Positions 38,256 to 46,681 of a stretch of 53,250 nucleotides of DNA are shown here, in pieces; positions within the stretch are counted from its first letter, which is position 1; each line of letters starts with the position of its first letter. Source of the DNA: Hyphomicrobiales bacterium. Lineage in GTDB: Bacteria; Pseudomonadota; Alphaproteobacteria; Rhizobiales; Aestuariivirgaceae. The position numbers were made by a program, and so were the translations under genes. Where the stretch lies: positions 1 through 53,250 of the forward strand of contig JANYLQ010000060.1 in the NCBI GenBank assembly GCA_025363755.1, given 5' to 3'. The notes beneath the pieces are model-generated. The model saw nothing but the letters and a program-made list of their open reading frames with translations, had not been told where the DNA came from and made no database searches.

Positions 38256-39068
38256 ATGAGGATTTCCAGCGTGGCTGCACTTGAATTTGATGATGCGCTC
38301 GAAGATGTGCGGCTCGCCTACATTCGCGATGGGGGCCATGACGCATTTGGGCCAAGCGGCTTTTTCTGGCTTGGCGGTTTTCGGTCGGACATGCGCGGGT
38401 CAAAGGCCGAGAGCTTGGCCAATCTCGCCAGTTCCACAAGGCGGCAACTAACGCGCTTTGACTATTCCGGCCATGGTGAGTCGTCAGGGCTTTTTACCGA
38501 TGGCACGATCAGTGACTGGTTGGAACAATCTACCCACATGTTTTTACAACACGCCAAAGGCAAGCGCATCATTGTCGGCTCCAGCATGGGTGGCTGGCTA
38601 GCTCTATTACTCGCAAGACGATTACGCGAGGAAGACCCATCGGCATTTCGCCGTATCGCTGGCATGGTGCTCCTCGCTCCGGCGACTGACATGACCCAGG
38701 ATTTGATGTGGGACCATTTTAACGATGCAGCCCGCCAAGAACTCCGCGACACGGGCATGTATCAGAGGCCATCGGCTTATGGCGAGCCCTATTCCATTAC
38801 GGTCAAACTTCTGGCCGATGGCGAAAAGCATTTGCTGCTCCGCGATAAATTATATCTGCCCTTTCCGGTTCGAATCTTACAAGGTTCCGATGACGTCGAC
38901 GTCCCACCGCCGCATGCGATCAAAACTTTCGAGGCCCTCACCGGCCCCGATATTACATTGACCTTCATCAAAGACGGCGACCACCGTCTCTCCTCTGCAG
39001 GGCAACTGCGCTTTTTACAAGAAACAGTTTTGGATTTAGCCAAACGCGCAGATGGCGAGATGTTTTAA
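38256..39068 (+). CDS. Alpha/beta hydrolase
   Basis: A 270-residue hydrolase with the nucleophile elbow GSSMGG (Ser110), the acid region LQGSDDVDVP and the histidine in GDHRLS. An FDYSGHGESSG oxyanion-side loop is also present. It looks like the ABHD10-like/acyl-esterase group, but the substrate is unknown. It is divergent from infC with a short shared promoter region and ends before a GTCATTCC repeat. Confidence 0.85.
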   Translation: MRISSVAALEFDDALEDVRLAYIRDGGHDAFGPSGFFWLGGFRSDMRGSKAESLANLASSTRRQLTRFDYSGHGESSGLFTDGTISDWLEQSTHMFLQHAKGKRIIVGSSMGGWLALLLARRLREEDPSAFRRIAGMVLLAPATDMTQDLMWDHFNDAARQELRDTGMYQRPSAYGEPYSITVKLLADGEKHLLLRDKLYLPFPVRILQGSDDVDVPPPHAIKTFEALTGPDITLTFIKDGDHRLSSAGQLRFLQETVLDLAKRADGEMF

Positions 39069-39108
39069 ATCCTGATCGGTTCGTAATAATTCCACTTTTG
39101 AGTAACAC

Positions 39109-39181
39109 GTCATTCCCGCGAAAGCGGGAATCTGCGTTTCCTAGCCCCTAAAACGCAGATGCCCGCCTTCGCGGGCATGAC
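39109..39181. repeat. GTCATTCC palindromic repeat pair (between two convergent genes)
   Basis: A 73-bp unit: GTCATTCCCGCGAAAGCGGG at the left, CCCGCCTTCGCGGGCATGAC at the right, with inner arms ATCTGCGTTT and AAACGCAGAT that pair perfectly. It lies between the convergent hydrolase and SDR genes and could serve both as a terminator-like structure. Confidence 0.9.
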
Positions 39182-39215
39182 GAATTAATGTAACGAACTA
39201 ATAGAAAAATTAAAA

Positions 39216-40049
39216 CTAAAGCAACGCTCTCAAACCAATTCTATAATTTGGATATTTCAACACATAGCCGAGTTCGTTTTTGACCCGCGCATTCGAAACG
39301 CGCTTTGAATCCGCATAAAAACTTTTAGCCATTGCTGATAACTTCGCATCTTCAAACGGGACATCGGGTGGAATTGGCAGCCCCAATAGTTCCGCAGCAT
39401 AGGCGATTACATCTTGCGGCGGGCAAGGTTCGTCGTCGGCCAAATTATAAATGCGACCCGGATTAGGACTGTTGATCGAAGCCAATAATGCACCAGCAAT
39501 ATCTTCAACATGAATACGGCTAAAAATCTGCCCCTGCTTAATCACCCGCTGCGCCTTGCCCGATTTTAAACTTTCAAAAGCATTGCGCCCCAGCCCATAA
39601 ATTCCGGCAAGTCTAAAAATATGAAGTGGCAAATCCACAATCTGCTGCCATGCAGCCTCCGCATCAACACGGCGTTGCCCACGATCTGTATTGGGCTGAA
39701 GCGCACTATCCTCGTCTACCCACTCACCAGAGCGATCGCCGTAAACACCGGTGGTCGAGAGATAGGCGACCCATTCAAAAGTTTTGGCACGGTTTATTAA
39801 TTCATCTTTGAAACGCAGCAGAACCGGATCGCCATCATCGCTTGGTGGCGCTGAAATTACGATATGAGTTACAGATTCTGGAATCGTTTGAAGCTCGCTG
39901 AATAATACGCCTTTAAACCCTTGTGCATTAATTACAGCAACACCCTCAAGCGAACGGCTAGTTCCGGTGACACTCCACTCAATTGGATCAAGCTTATGCG
40001 CCAAAGCTTCCGCTGAAAAACCAAATCCAAAACAAAGAAGGTGTTTCAT
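39216..40049 (-). CDS. NAD(P)-binding SDR-family epimerase-like protein (YeeZ type)
   Basis: A 277-residue protein with an N-terminal Rossmann fold, HLLCFGFGFSAEALAHKL, and the SDR-type pattern AYLSTTGVYGDRSGEWVDE and RLAGIYGLGRNAFESL. A catalytic YxxxK is not clear, so it may be a binding protein or have lost activity. The ATG at 40049 overlaps the stop of queG (ATGA) and has GGAGG in front, so it is made together with queG. The function is unknown. Confidence 0.8.
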   Translation of the reverse strand: MKHLLCFGFGFSAEALAHKLDPIEWSVTGTSRSLEGVAVINAQGFKGVLFSELQTIPESVTHIVISAPPSDDGDPVLLRFKDELINRAKTFEWVAYLSTTGVYGDRSGEWVDEDSALQPNTDRGQRRVDAEAAWQQIVDLPLHIFRLAGIYGLGRNAFESLKSGKAQRVIKQGQIFSRIHVEDIAGALLASINSPNPGRIYNLADDEPCPPQDVIAYAAELLGLPIPPDVPFEDAKLSAMAKSFYADSKRVSNARVKNELGYVLKYPNYRIGLRALL

Positions 40050-41080
40050 GCCGATAGTTCCTCCATCGCCCAATGTGCGGTTTCGCTAACAATAGTCGAA
40101 GGATCATTCAGCAAAGCTCGCACAGCAAAACGCAGATTTGCATCACCGCTATTGCCAGCTGCAATTAAAACATTACGAATAAACCGATCACGCCCAATGC
40201 GCTTCACAGGTGAGCCTGAAAATAGCTTCCTGAATTCCGCATCATCCAATTTCAGCAACTCTAAAAGCGATGGCGAAACTAAATCTTCTCGCGCTTTTAA
40301 TTTTATCTCCGATGATTCACGCGCAAATTTATTCCACGGGCAAACACCCAAGCAATCATCGCAGCCATAAATTCGGTTGCCCATAGCTTTACGAAACTCC
40401 GGGGCGATGTGGCCTTGGTGTTCAATTGTTAAATAGGAGATGCAACGCCTTGCATCAATCTGGTGCGGAGCTGTGAATGCTTTTGTGGGGCAAATATCCA
40501 AACAGGCTTGGCATGTTCCACAATGATCAATCTCCGCTTCATCAAAATCTAATTCTGCCGTCGTCAAAATCGAACCGATAAAAAACCACGAGCCCAATTT
40601 GCGCGAGACGAGATTTGTATGTTTGCCCTGCCAACCTATACCCGCTTTCGCAGCTAGAGGTTTTTCCATCAGTGGGGCTGTATCAACAAAAACTTTTACA
40701 TCATGCCCGCTCACGCCTGCGAACCAGCTTGCGAGAGTTTTCAGTTTCGACTTAATGACATCATGATAATCGCGGTTCAACGCATAAGTCGAAATCACAC
40801 CCGCTGATTTTTTCTCTAACCTTTCAAAAACATCCAAACCTTGATCATAATTTATTGCAAGCATAATGGCTGATTTTGCTTCAGGCCACATTGCATCAGG
40901 CGTTCTTCGTCGATTTAAAGTTTCGACCATCCAGCCCATATCGCCGTGACGGCCTGCTTGTACATAAGCTTCAAGCTCATCACCAATAGCCGGACTCAAA
41001 GAAGCCGAAGTAATGCGCACATCGTCAAAGCCCAACTCATGCGCTTTGAATTTGAGGCTTGCGACTAAATCAGAAATCAA
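40046..41080 (-). CDS. queG: Epoxyqueuosine reductase QueG
   Basis: A 344-residue enzyme for the last step of queuosine tRNA modification (epoxyqueuosine to queuosine), using cobalamin and two 4Fe-4S clusters. Cluster ligands are in CGTCQACLDICP (about 187-198) and CDDCLGVCPWNKF (about 238-250). The N-terminal cobalamin region contains YALNRDYHDVIKSKL and VFVDTAPLMEKPLA. The frame runs open back to 41383, but that part overlaps the GST gene and looks like shadow. A TTG at 41080 gives a normal length; no ATG is available. Ends with an ATGA overlap to the SDR gene. Confidence 0.93.
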   Translation of the reverse strand: MISDLVASLKFKAHELGFDDVRITSASLSPAIGDELEAYVQAGRHGDMGWMVETLNRRRTPDAMWPEAKSAIMLAINYDQGLDVFERLEKKSAGVISTYALNRDYHDVIKSKLKTLASWFAGVSGHDVKVFVDTAPLMEKPLAAKAGIGWQGKHTNLVSRKLGSWFFIGSILTTAELDFDEAEIDHCGTCQACLDICPTKAFTAPHQIDARRCISYLTIEHQGHIAPEFRKAMGNRIYGCDDCLGVCPWNKFARESSEIKLKAREDLVSPSLLELLKLDDAEFRKLFSGSPVKRIGRDRFIRNVLIAAGNSGDANLRFAVRALLNDPSTIVSETAHWAMEELSA

Positions 41081-41753
41081 GATCAGCGTAATTTGGCGAG
41101 GCTGGCATAGCGGGCAGTGTGTCGGCCAACAGCACGCGGAAGGACGGCCTCGACTTAATCCGTTGATACCAGCTTTTGGCCACCGGATTTTCCGACCAAT
41201 CAATATCGCCCAAATAATCAATCGCCGAAATATGCGCAGCTGCGGCCAAATCTGCCAGTGACAATTCTTCGCCCCCCAACCAAGACCTTTCCTCAGCCAA
41301 ATAAGCCACATAATCCAAATGCGGTTTAATCCGCCCTTTGGCGCTGCGAACACGCGCCATGTCAGGAGCACCACCGCCTGCATGATAATCCATAAAGCGT
41401 TTAATCACTTTTTCGGTCAGCAACGGTTCTGTGACCTCGGTATAAAATTTCACATCAAACCAAGCAACCAACCTTCTAATCTCAGCGCGCGCAAAAGCAT
41501 TGCCGGGCAGCAACCGCATCTTGCCCATGCGGGTTTCTTCTAAATACTCGCTCAACGCCTCAATGCCACCAATAGCAAGGCCGGAATCTTCGACAAACAC
41601 AGGCAATAGCCCTGAAGGGTTTAAATCCCGCACAGTTTGACTTGGCATCCATGCGCGTTCGTCGGCCAATTGGCAGGCCTCGCCATATTCAGCTAAACTC
41701 AACCGCACTCGCCTCGAATATGGATCAAGCGCAAAATGATAAAGTTTCGGCAT
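41070..41753 (-). CDS. Glutathione S-transferase family protein
   Basis: A 227-residue protein: N-terminal thioredoxin-like domain (PKLYHFALDPYSRRVRLSLAE, NPSGLLPVFVEDSG, IGGIEALSEYLEE) and a helical C-terminal domain (LSLADLAAAAHISAIDYLG). GSTs conjugate or reduce with glutathione; the role is not predictable from sequence. Its stop overlaps the start of queG by about 10 bases, giving a GST-queG-SDR operon. It is divergent from uppP. Confidence 0.88.
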   Translation of the reverse strand: MPKLYHFALDPYSRRVRLSLAEYGEACQLADERAWMPSQTVRDLNPSGLLPVFVEDSGLAIGGIEALSEYLEETRMGKMRLLPGNAFARAEIRRLVAWFDVKFYTEVTEPLLTEKVIKRFMDYHAGGGAPDMARVRSAKGRIKPHLDYVAYLAEERSWLGGEELSLADLAAAAHISAIDYLGDIDWSENPVAKSWYQRIKSRPSFRVLLADTLPAMPASPNYADLDF

Positions 41754-41883
41754 CTTAGTTTTCTGACCAATCTAAATTAAAATTAAAAGGCTTGCCGCAC
41801 TTGCCTCAGGTAACATCTGGCATATAAGCCCAGACTGGTATAGCAGCAAGAGATTCGAAAACGAGGGTAAACCGGGAAACTCT

Positions 41884-42705
41884 ATGTCCATTGAACAAAT
41901 TATCGTTCTGGCTCTCATACAGGGCATCACTGAATATCTCCCTATTTCATCTTCTGGCCATGATATTTTAGTGCCAGCCCTCACCGGCTGGCCTGACCAG
42001 GGTGCTCTCACTGATGCCATCACCAATGTCGGAACTGTTTTAGCGACCATATTTTATTTCTGGCGCGATGTTGTTTCGATGTTCCGAGGGCTTCTCGATT
42101 TGATCAAGCGCCAAACAACCGCTTCGTCCAGACTGGTGCTCAATGTCATCATCGCTTCCATTCCCGTTATGGTCTTAGGCCTGATTTTCCAAATCACGCA
42201 TTTTGATGAAATGTTGCGTTCACCTTTGATCATCGCCATCAATTCCATCGTCTTTGGTTTGGCGCTATATGCGGCTGATGCTTATGGTCTGAATCGTAAC
42301 CGCGTTGCAGACATCACACCAAAGACCGCACTTTATATCGGTTTGGCCCAAATGCTGGCACTGAACCCTGGCACCAGCCGTTCAGGGATAACCATGACTG
42401 CAGGACGGGCCTTGGGGTTTCTGCGCTCTGATGCGGCGCGGTTTTCATTTTTGATTTCTATTCCAGCCAATGCTGCAGGTTCAATCGTCAAAATTGGCCA
42501 TGCCATCAAAAATCATGACCCCATCACAGGCCCGATGATCCTGTGCGGCATTCTCACATTCTTCATCGGCTTGATGACAATCGCATTTTTAATGCGCTTG
42601 ATCCGCAACCACAGCTTCCTGCCCTTTGTCATTTACCGCGTCATTCTGGGCGGCGCATTGCTTGGATTGATCTATTCGGGCTTTGCGTTTGGCAAACTGA
42701 ACTGA
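41884..42705 (+). CDS. uppP: Undecaprenyl-diphosphate phosphatase
   Basis: A 273-residue integral membrane enzyme (BacA type) that removes a phosphate from undecaprenyl diphosphate so the lipid carrier can be reused for peptidoglycan and surface polysaccharide. The active-site motifs are QGITEYLPISSSGH (Glu17, near 13-26) and PGTSRSG (about 162-168). About eight hydrophobic helices. Its 3' end overlaps the convergent NDUFA9-like gene by 34 bp. Confidence 0.97.
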   Translation: MSIEQIIVLALIQGITEYLPISSSGHDILVPALTGWPDQGALTDAITNVGTVLATIFYFWRDVVSMFRGLLDLIKRQTTASSRLVLNVIIASIPVMVLGLIFQITHFDEMLRSPLIIAINSIVFGLALYAADAYGLNRNRVADITPKTALYIGLAQMLALNPGTSRSGITMTAGRALGFLRSDAARFSFLISIPANAAGSIVKIGHAIKNHDPITGPMILCGILTFFIGLMTIAFLMRLIRNHSFLPFVIYRVILGGALLGLIYSGFAFGKLN

Positions 42706-43652
42706 CCGGCTTTGCGGAATCGGTAAAGATAGCTCGGTACAATTGCTTCAACAGTGCGCGCGGTAATGCCGAGGCCTTCCAAGGTGCGGCCTTCGGTTTC
42801 GGCTTTCGCATCAACCAGATTATCGGCTTTCAAAAGTTCAACTTGATCCTTGGTCAACGCCGGATTTGGCAGCAAGCCTGCAACGGCGCCCATGATTGAA
42901 GCCACACTAAATGGGATAGATAGTAAAACGCGCTTGCGCTGTGTGGTTTTTACGACGAATTGCAAAATCTGTTTGAAACTCATCACCTCTGGCCCGCCAA
43001 GTTCGTAAGTTTTGCCGTCTGCAACGCCGCGATCAACGAGAGTGACGATAGCCTCAGCCACATCGCCCACAAACACAGGCTGGAATTTTGCTTGGCCTCC
43101 ACCAATCAAAGGCAGGATGGGCGAAAAGCGCGCCATTAATGCGAATTTATTGAACAGATTATCTTCTGGCCCAAACACGACACTGGGGCGGATGATGATG
43201 GCATTGGGGAAATTCGCTGCTGCATTAGCCTCGCCCTTGGCGCGGCTTTTGACATAGATACTGGTTGAGGGCTTATCAGTTCCAAGGCCAGACATATGGA
43301 TGAATACTTGCGCCTTTGCGGTTTTGGCCGCCTTGGCAATCGCCGTTGCGCCAAACTCATGCACAGCTTCAAAAGTTTGAGCACCTGCATTGTGAAACAC
43401 GGCTGTCAGATTAATCACTGCAAAGGCACCTTCGCAAGCCGCAGCAAGAGAAGCTGGAAAACGCACATTGGCCTGAATCGGAACGATCTGGCCCGGAACT
43501 CCCAGCGGCACAACATGGCCCGCCAAATCTGGTCTGCGACACGCCACGCGCACCCGGTAGCCGTGTTTGGCCAAGGCCCTCACCACATGGCGGCCGATAA
43601 AGCCTGAACCGCCGATGATGGTGACCAATTTATCTGAGTTTGAAGTCGTCAA
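42672..43652 (-). CDS. NDUFA9-like NAD(P)-binding protein of complex I family
   Basis: A 326-residue SDR-type protein close to the complex I NDUFA9 subunit. The Rossmann motif is LVTIIGGSGFIGRHVV; ASIYVKSRAKGEANA holds the tyrosine of the YxxxK pair, and IIRPSVVFGPEDN is the family block. The frame is open up to 43808, but that would run through the tRNA-Leu gene, so I choose the TTG at 43652, with AAGGG in front. In alphaproteobacteria homologues act in lipid or quinone-related steps or complex I assembly; the exact role is unclear. Confidence 0.88.
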   Translation of the reverse strand: MTTSNSDKLVTIIGGSGFIGRHVVRALAKHGYRVRVACRRPDLAGHVVPLGVPGQIVPIQANVRFPASLAAACEGAFAVINLTAVFHNAGAQTFEAVHEFGATAIAKAAKTAKAQVFIHMSGLGTDKPSTSIYVKSRAKGEANAAANFPNAIIIRPSVVFGPEDNLFNKFALMARFSPILPLIGGGQAKFQPVFVGDVAEAIVTLVDRGVADGKTYELGGPEVMSFKQILQFVVKTTQRKRVLLSIPFSVASIMGAVAGLLPNPALTKDQVELLKADNLVDAKAETEGRTLEGLGITARTVEAIVPSYLYRFRKAGQFSLPNAKPE

Positions 43653-43778
43653 TTGCTGAGCCCTTGCTTTGAAAAATATGTTGGTTCGCCTTTTAACGAT
43701 CTTACATGACAGATGCAAAGGCTCAGGTGCCACAGTTTGGTTGACAGCCAAATGCCCGCCCCCTAAGGAAGCGCCGTT

Positions 43779-43863
43779 GCCCTGATGGCGGAATTGGTAG
43801 ACGCGCACGGTTCAGGTCCGTGTGCCGAAAGGCGTGGAGGTTCGAGTCCTCTTCAGGGCACCA
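43779..43863 (+). tRNA. tRNA-Leu (anticodon CAG)
   Basis: The acceptor stem GCCCTGA pairs with TCAGGGC, followed by ACCA. The anticodon stem CACGG/CCGTG encloses TTCAGGT with anticodon CAG at 43813-43815. It has the long variable arm (TGCCGAAAGGCG) of a class II tRNA and a T arm GGTTCGAGTCC. An integrase gene starts 186 bp downstream in the same direction, so the 3' end is the probable attachment site of the island that follows. Confidence 0.97.
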
Positions 43864-43896
43864 AATCTTAATTCTAAGAAGTTCAAGAAAGTCCAG

Positions 43897-43925
43897 AAGC
43901 CCCGCGAAACCGGGGCTTTTTCTTT
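43897..43925 (+). terminator. Rho-independent terminator after tRNA-Leu
   Basis: GCCCCG pairs with CGGGGC around CGAAAC, followed by TTTTTCTTT. It starts about 35 bp after the tRNA. Confidence 0.9.
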
Positions 43926-43964
43926 GTTTAATGGAAAATCTTTGTGCAGTGCCGTCCAAAGAGA

Positions 43965-44049
43965 TTTGTTGGTATCCAGCGCGATTGTTGGTATAATAGT
44001 TGGTAGTTGAAGCCTTTCCAGCGCGTTTTCCGAATTGGATACCAACAAA
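43965..44049. repeat. Integrase-proximal repeat block (14-bp inverted repeats plus GTTGGTA iterons)
   Basis: TTTGTTGGTATCCA (43965-43978) and its perfect reverse complement TGGATACCAACAAA (44036-44049) enclose two more direct GTTGGTA copies (43987, 43999). The right arm ends on the first base of the integrase ATG. These are probably arm-type integrase sites, an excisionase site or an operator for the integrase gene. Confidence 0.75.
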
Positions 44050-45239
44050 TGGCCTTGAATGAGAAGAAAATCAATAACTTGAAGCCTCAAAACAAGATTT
44101 TTAAAGTGAGTGATGGCGGTGGTTTGTTCATTCAAGTTTCACCCCAAGGCAGCAAGCTTTGGCGTATGGCTTATCGCTTCAATGGCTTACAGAAACTCTT
44201 GTCATTTGGGGCCTATCCAGCCATTGGTCTTGCAGCGGCGCGGCAAAAGCGGGAAGACGCGAAGAAGTTGCTGGCAACGAAAATTGACCCCGCTTTTCAG
44301 GCGAAACAGGAAAAGCTGGTCCGACTTTCAGCTGGCAAGAACACTTTCGAATGTGTGGCTAAAGAGTTTTTGAAGAAGAATGAGCGGGAAGGTAAAGCCG
44401 ACGCCACCTTGGACAAAAAGCGCTGGCTTGTGAACCTTGCTTTGCCGGACTTGGGCAAGAGGCCAATTGGTGAAATTACGGCTTCAGAAGTCCTTGTGCC
44501 ACTCAAACGTGTAGAGGCTTTGGGCAACTTCGAAACGGCGAAAAGATTGCGGGCGGTTATCGGGCAAGTCTTCCGATTTGCGATATCATCGGCGCTAACA
44601 GAAGCAGACCCGACTTATGGTCTGAAAGGTGCCTTGACGTCGCCCAAGGTGAAACACCGTGCCGCCATCACAAATCGGGAAGCCTTTGCCGGATTGCTTC
44701 GCGCGATCTGGCACTATGAAGGGACATTGGAAACGCGGGCGGCACTAAAACTTATGGCCTTGCTTTTTCCAAGACCGGGCGAATTGCGCAATGCGGAATG
44801 GGTGGAATTTGATCTGCATAATGGAACTTGGACAATTCCAGCCGAACGCACCAAGATGCGCCGTGAACACAAGAAGCCTTTGTCCGCTTTGGCAGTTGAG
44901 GTCTTGCGCGATCTTCAGCGCCACACAGGCAATCGCCGTCTGGTTTTCCCGTCAACCCAATATGCTGAACGGCCTTTGAGCGAAAACACCATGAATGCAG
45001 CATTGCGGCGCATGGGCTTTTGCAACACTGAAGCGACTTCCCACGGTTTTCGCGCCAGCGCCTCTTCACTGTTGAACGAAGCAGGGCTTTGGAATGCCGA
45101 CGCCATAGAAGTAGAATTGGGCCATGTCGATGCCGACAATGTGCGCCGCGCTTATCATCGGGCGCTATATTGGGATGAACGGGTGAAGATGACAGAATGG
45201 TGGGCTCTGGAAATAGCGAACGTGCAACAATCGCGGTAG
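44049..45239 (+). CDS. P4-type tyrosine integrase (DUF4102)
   Basis: A 396-residue site-specific recombinase. The N-terminal DUF4102 domain (LNEKKINNLKPQNKIFKVSDGGGLFIQV, FNGLQKLLSFGAYPAIGLAAAR) is typical of island integrases. The catalytic residues are Arg in LFPRPGELRNAEW, His-x-x-Arg in SHGFRASASSLL, a second His in LGHVDADN and the tyrosine in VRRAYHRALYW. It acts on tRNA 3' ends, here tRNA-Leu. The ATG at 44049 is chosen; a TTG at 44007 falls inside the repeat block. Confidence 0.95.
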   Translation: MALNEKKINNLKPQNKIFKVSDGGGLFIQVSPQGSKLWRMAYRFNGLQKLLSFGAYPAIGLAAARQKREDAKKLLATKIDPAFQAKQEKLVRLSAGKNTFECVAKEFLKKNEREGKADATLDKKRWLVNLALPDLGKRPIGEITASEVLVPLKRVEALGNFETAKRLRAVIGQVFRFAISSALTEADPTYGLKGALTSPKVKHRAAITNREAFAGLLRAIWHYEGTLETRAALKLMALLFPRPGELRNAEWVEFDLHNGTWTIPAERTKMRREHKKPLSALAVEVLRDLQRHTGNRRLVFPSTQYAERPLSENTMNAALRRMGFCNTEATSHGFRASASSLLNEAGLWNADAIEVELGHVDADNVRRAYHRALYWDERVKMTEWWALEIANVQQSR

Positions 45240-45294
45240 CAAAAATTTCGAAATTAGATAATCTTCTTGGTCGAAGCTGAAAAACAGGATTCCA

Positions 45295-45921
45295 ATGGTT
45301 GTCGTTTCAAACTGGATGCACGTTGACGTTTTCACGGTCGATCAAGCTTGTGCTTTATGGTGCGGATTTGATCCAGCCGGATTCGGCATTTTCAATGACC
45401 AGTATCCCTCTGAAATGGAAGCTGTCAAACAGCTTATTGTCGGGGGAATAGTAAGTGGTCAAATTATCTCTGATTCCACGCGAAACGTCTTTCACAGCAT
45501 TGGGGATTACTCAAAAACCTATGTAACCAGAGAGCAACTGGAGAAATTTGCGCGAAAAAAACAGTTGTTTCCTGATTTCTTGTTTAATACTTTGGCACCA
45601 TTTACACGCGGAAAACCAACAGGATTGCTGAGTGGCGCATTATACACTCCCGTCGCACAAGTTTCTCTACCTGAAACGACCAACCGGGGAGGAAGACCCA
45701 GTGAGTATGATTGGGATTCTTTCATGCTGGAAATTATTCGTCGGGCAAATTCGCTTGACGGCTTGCCTGATTCTCAAGCCGAATTGGTTCGCGACATGCT
45801 TCAATGGTTTTCCATAACTACTGGCCTAGAACCCGCTGAAAGTTCTATCAAAGTCAGAACGTCCAAGATTTACAAGTATTTGAATGAAAGTAAGGGAAAA
45901 GTTAATAAGCCCGGCGATTGA
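45295..45921 (+). CDS. Island hypothetical protein
   Basis: A 208-residue protein of unknown function. It starts with a tryptophan/cysteine-rich stretch (VDVFTVDQACALWCGFDPAG) and ends in a GGRPSEYDWDSFMLEIIRRAN segment and a helical ESSIKVRTSKIYKYL tail. The last part resembles proteins I recall near integrases and AlpA regulators in alphaproteobacterial islands. No catalytic motif seen. It lies 56 bp after the integrase and 77 bp before the AlpA gene. Confidence 0.7.
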   Translation: MVVVSNWMHVDVFTVDQACALWCGFDPAGFGIFNDQYPSEMEAVKQLIVGGIVSGQIISDSTRNVFHSIGDYSKTYVTREQLEKFARKKQLFPDFLFNTLAPFTRGKPTGLLSGALYTPVAQVSLPETTNRGGRPSEYDWDSFMLEIIRRANSLDGLPDSQAELVRDMLQWFSITTGLEPAESSIKVRTSKIYKYLNESKGKVNKPGD

Positions 45922-45998
45922 GTTTTTGGCCTTTCCGGCTGAAGAACCTGTTTGGTCCGCGCAAGTCTGCAACCGTCAACAAACGACGGAGATAGACA

Positions 45999-46205
45999 TT
46001 GTCGCACAACCAACAACTTCCCCAAACTGGCTTCCTTCGCCTTCGTTCCATAGTCGCACCCCACGGCCCAATCCCCGTAAGCAAATCCACATGGTGGGCT
46101 GGCGTCAAATCCGGGCGCTACCCCAAGCCAGTTAAACTCAGTACTCGCGTTACGGCATGGCGCGTGGAAGATATTCGCGCCTTTATTGAAGTAGGGGTGA
46201 AATGA
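45999..46205 (+). CDS. AlpA-family HTH regulator
   Basis: A 68-residue protein of the AlpA (phage transcriptional regulator) type: FLRLRSIVAPHGPIPVSKST, then WWAGVKSGRYPKPVKLSTRV and AWRVEDIRAFIE. AlpA proteins activate excision of P4-like prophages through the integrase. It begins at a TTG with GGAG seven bases upstream; no ATG fits. Its stop is followed directly by the ATG of the next gene. Confidence 0.88.
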   Translation: MSHNQQLPQTGFLRLRSIVAPHGPIPVSKSTWWAGVKSGRYPKPVKLSTRVTAWRVEDIRAFIEVGVK

Positions 46206-46664
46206 ATGGTGTGGAGTAAGGGTTGGCGATTGGTTAAAATCCACCAAACCTACTCGGTGGAGGAAGCGGCGCGCAACCAAGGGGTGGCGAAAGGCACGGT
46301 CCGCCTCTGGCTCAAAAACGGTTTACCAGCTTTGAATGAAAGACGGCCTTGCCTCATTCTCGGTGGCGATCTTGCCGATTTTTTGAAAAGTCGCAAAAAA
46401 CCAAAACAGACCTGTAAGCCGGAAGAATGTTTTTGCTTCAAATGCAGGGCACCACGCGAGGCTGCCTTTGGCGAAGCTGAATTCATACCCATTACACAGA
46501 CCAACGGGCAGTTGATTGCGCTTTGCGGGCAATGCACCACCCTTATGCACAAACGTGTTTCCTTGGCCGCGTTACAGCTTTTGGAGGGCATTCGTCTCAT
46601 CACAATCAAACAAGCACCAGACCGCATAGGTATTATTAGGCCAACCCGTTTGAATGATAACTAA
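46206..46664 (+). CDS. HTH/zinc-ribbon protein of the island recombinase module
   Basis: A 152-residue protein. The N-terminus is a MerR-like HTH (TYSVEEAARNQGVAKGTVRLWLKNGLPAL, about 15-43). A four-cysteine zinc ribbon follows (CFCFKCRAPREAAF ... ALCGQCTTLM, about 78-117). The real start may be the TTG at 46230 (VKIHQTYS), as in homologues I recall. It stands next to a tyrosine recombinase, 18 bp upstream, a pairing that suggests a regulator or directionality partner. The function is not established. Confidence 0.75.
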   Translation: MVWSKGWRLVKIHQTYSVEEAARNQGVAKGTVRLWLKNGLPALNERRPCLILGGDLADFLKSRKKPKQTCKPEECFCFKCRAPREAAFGEAEFIPITQTNGQLIALCGQCTTLMHKRVSLAALQLLEGIRLITIKQAPDRIGIIRPTRLNDN

Positions 46665-46681
46665 TTGAAGGAACAGGATCT

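Noticed and set aside
41081-41383. N-terminal extension of queG by 101 codons
   Set aside because: It lies wholly within the GST gene on the same strand in another frame and its tryptophan-rich translation looks like shadow; QueG does not need it.
43653-43808. N-terminal extension of the NDUFA9-like gene
   Set aside because: It would run through the tRNA-Leu gene and adds no family sequence; the TTG at 43652 gives a normal length.
43723-44135. Two minus-strand frames over tRNA-Leu and the att region
   Set aside because: Antisense of tRNA-Leu and of the repeat block; typical false ORFs at tRNA sites.
45884-46135. 83-codon plus-strand frame between the hypothetical and AlpA genes
   Set aside because: It overlaps both genes in another frame; AlpA has the recognised family pattern and a better ribosome binding site.
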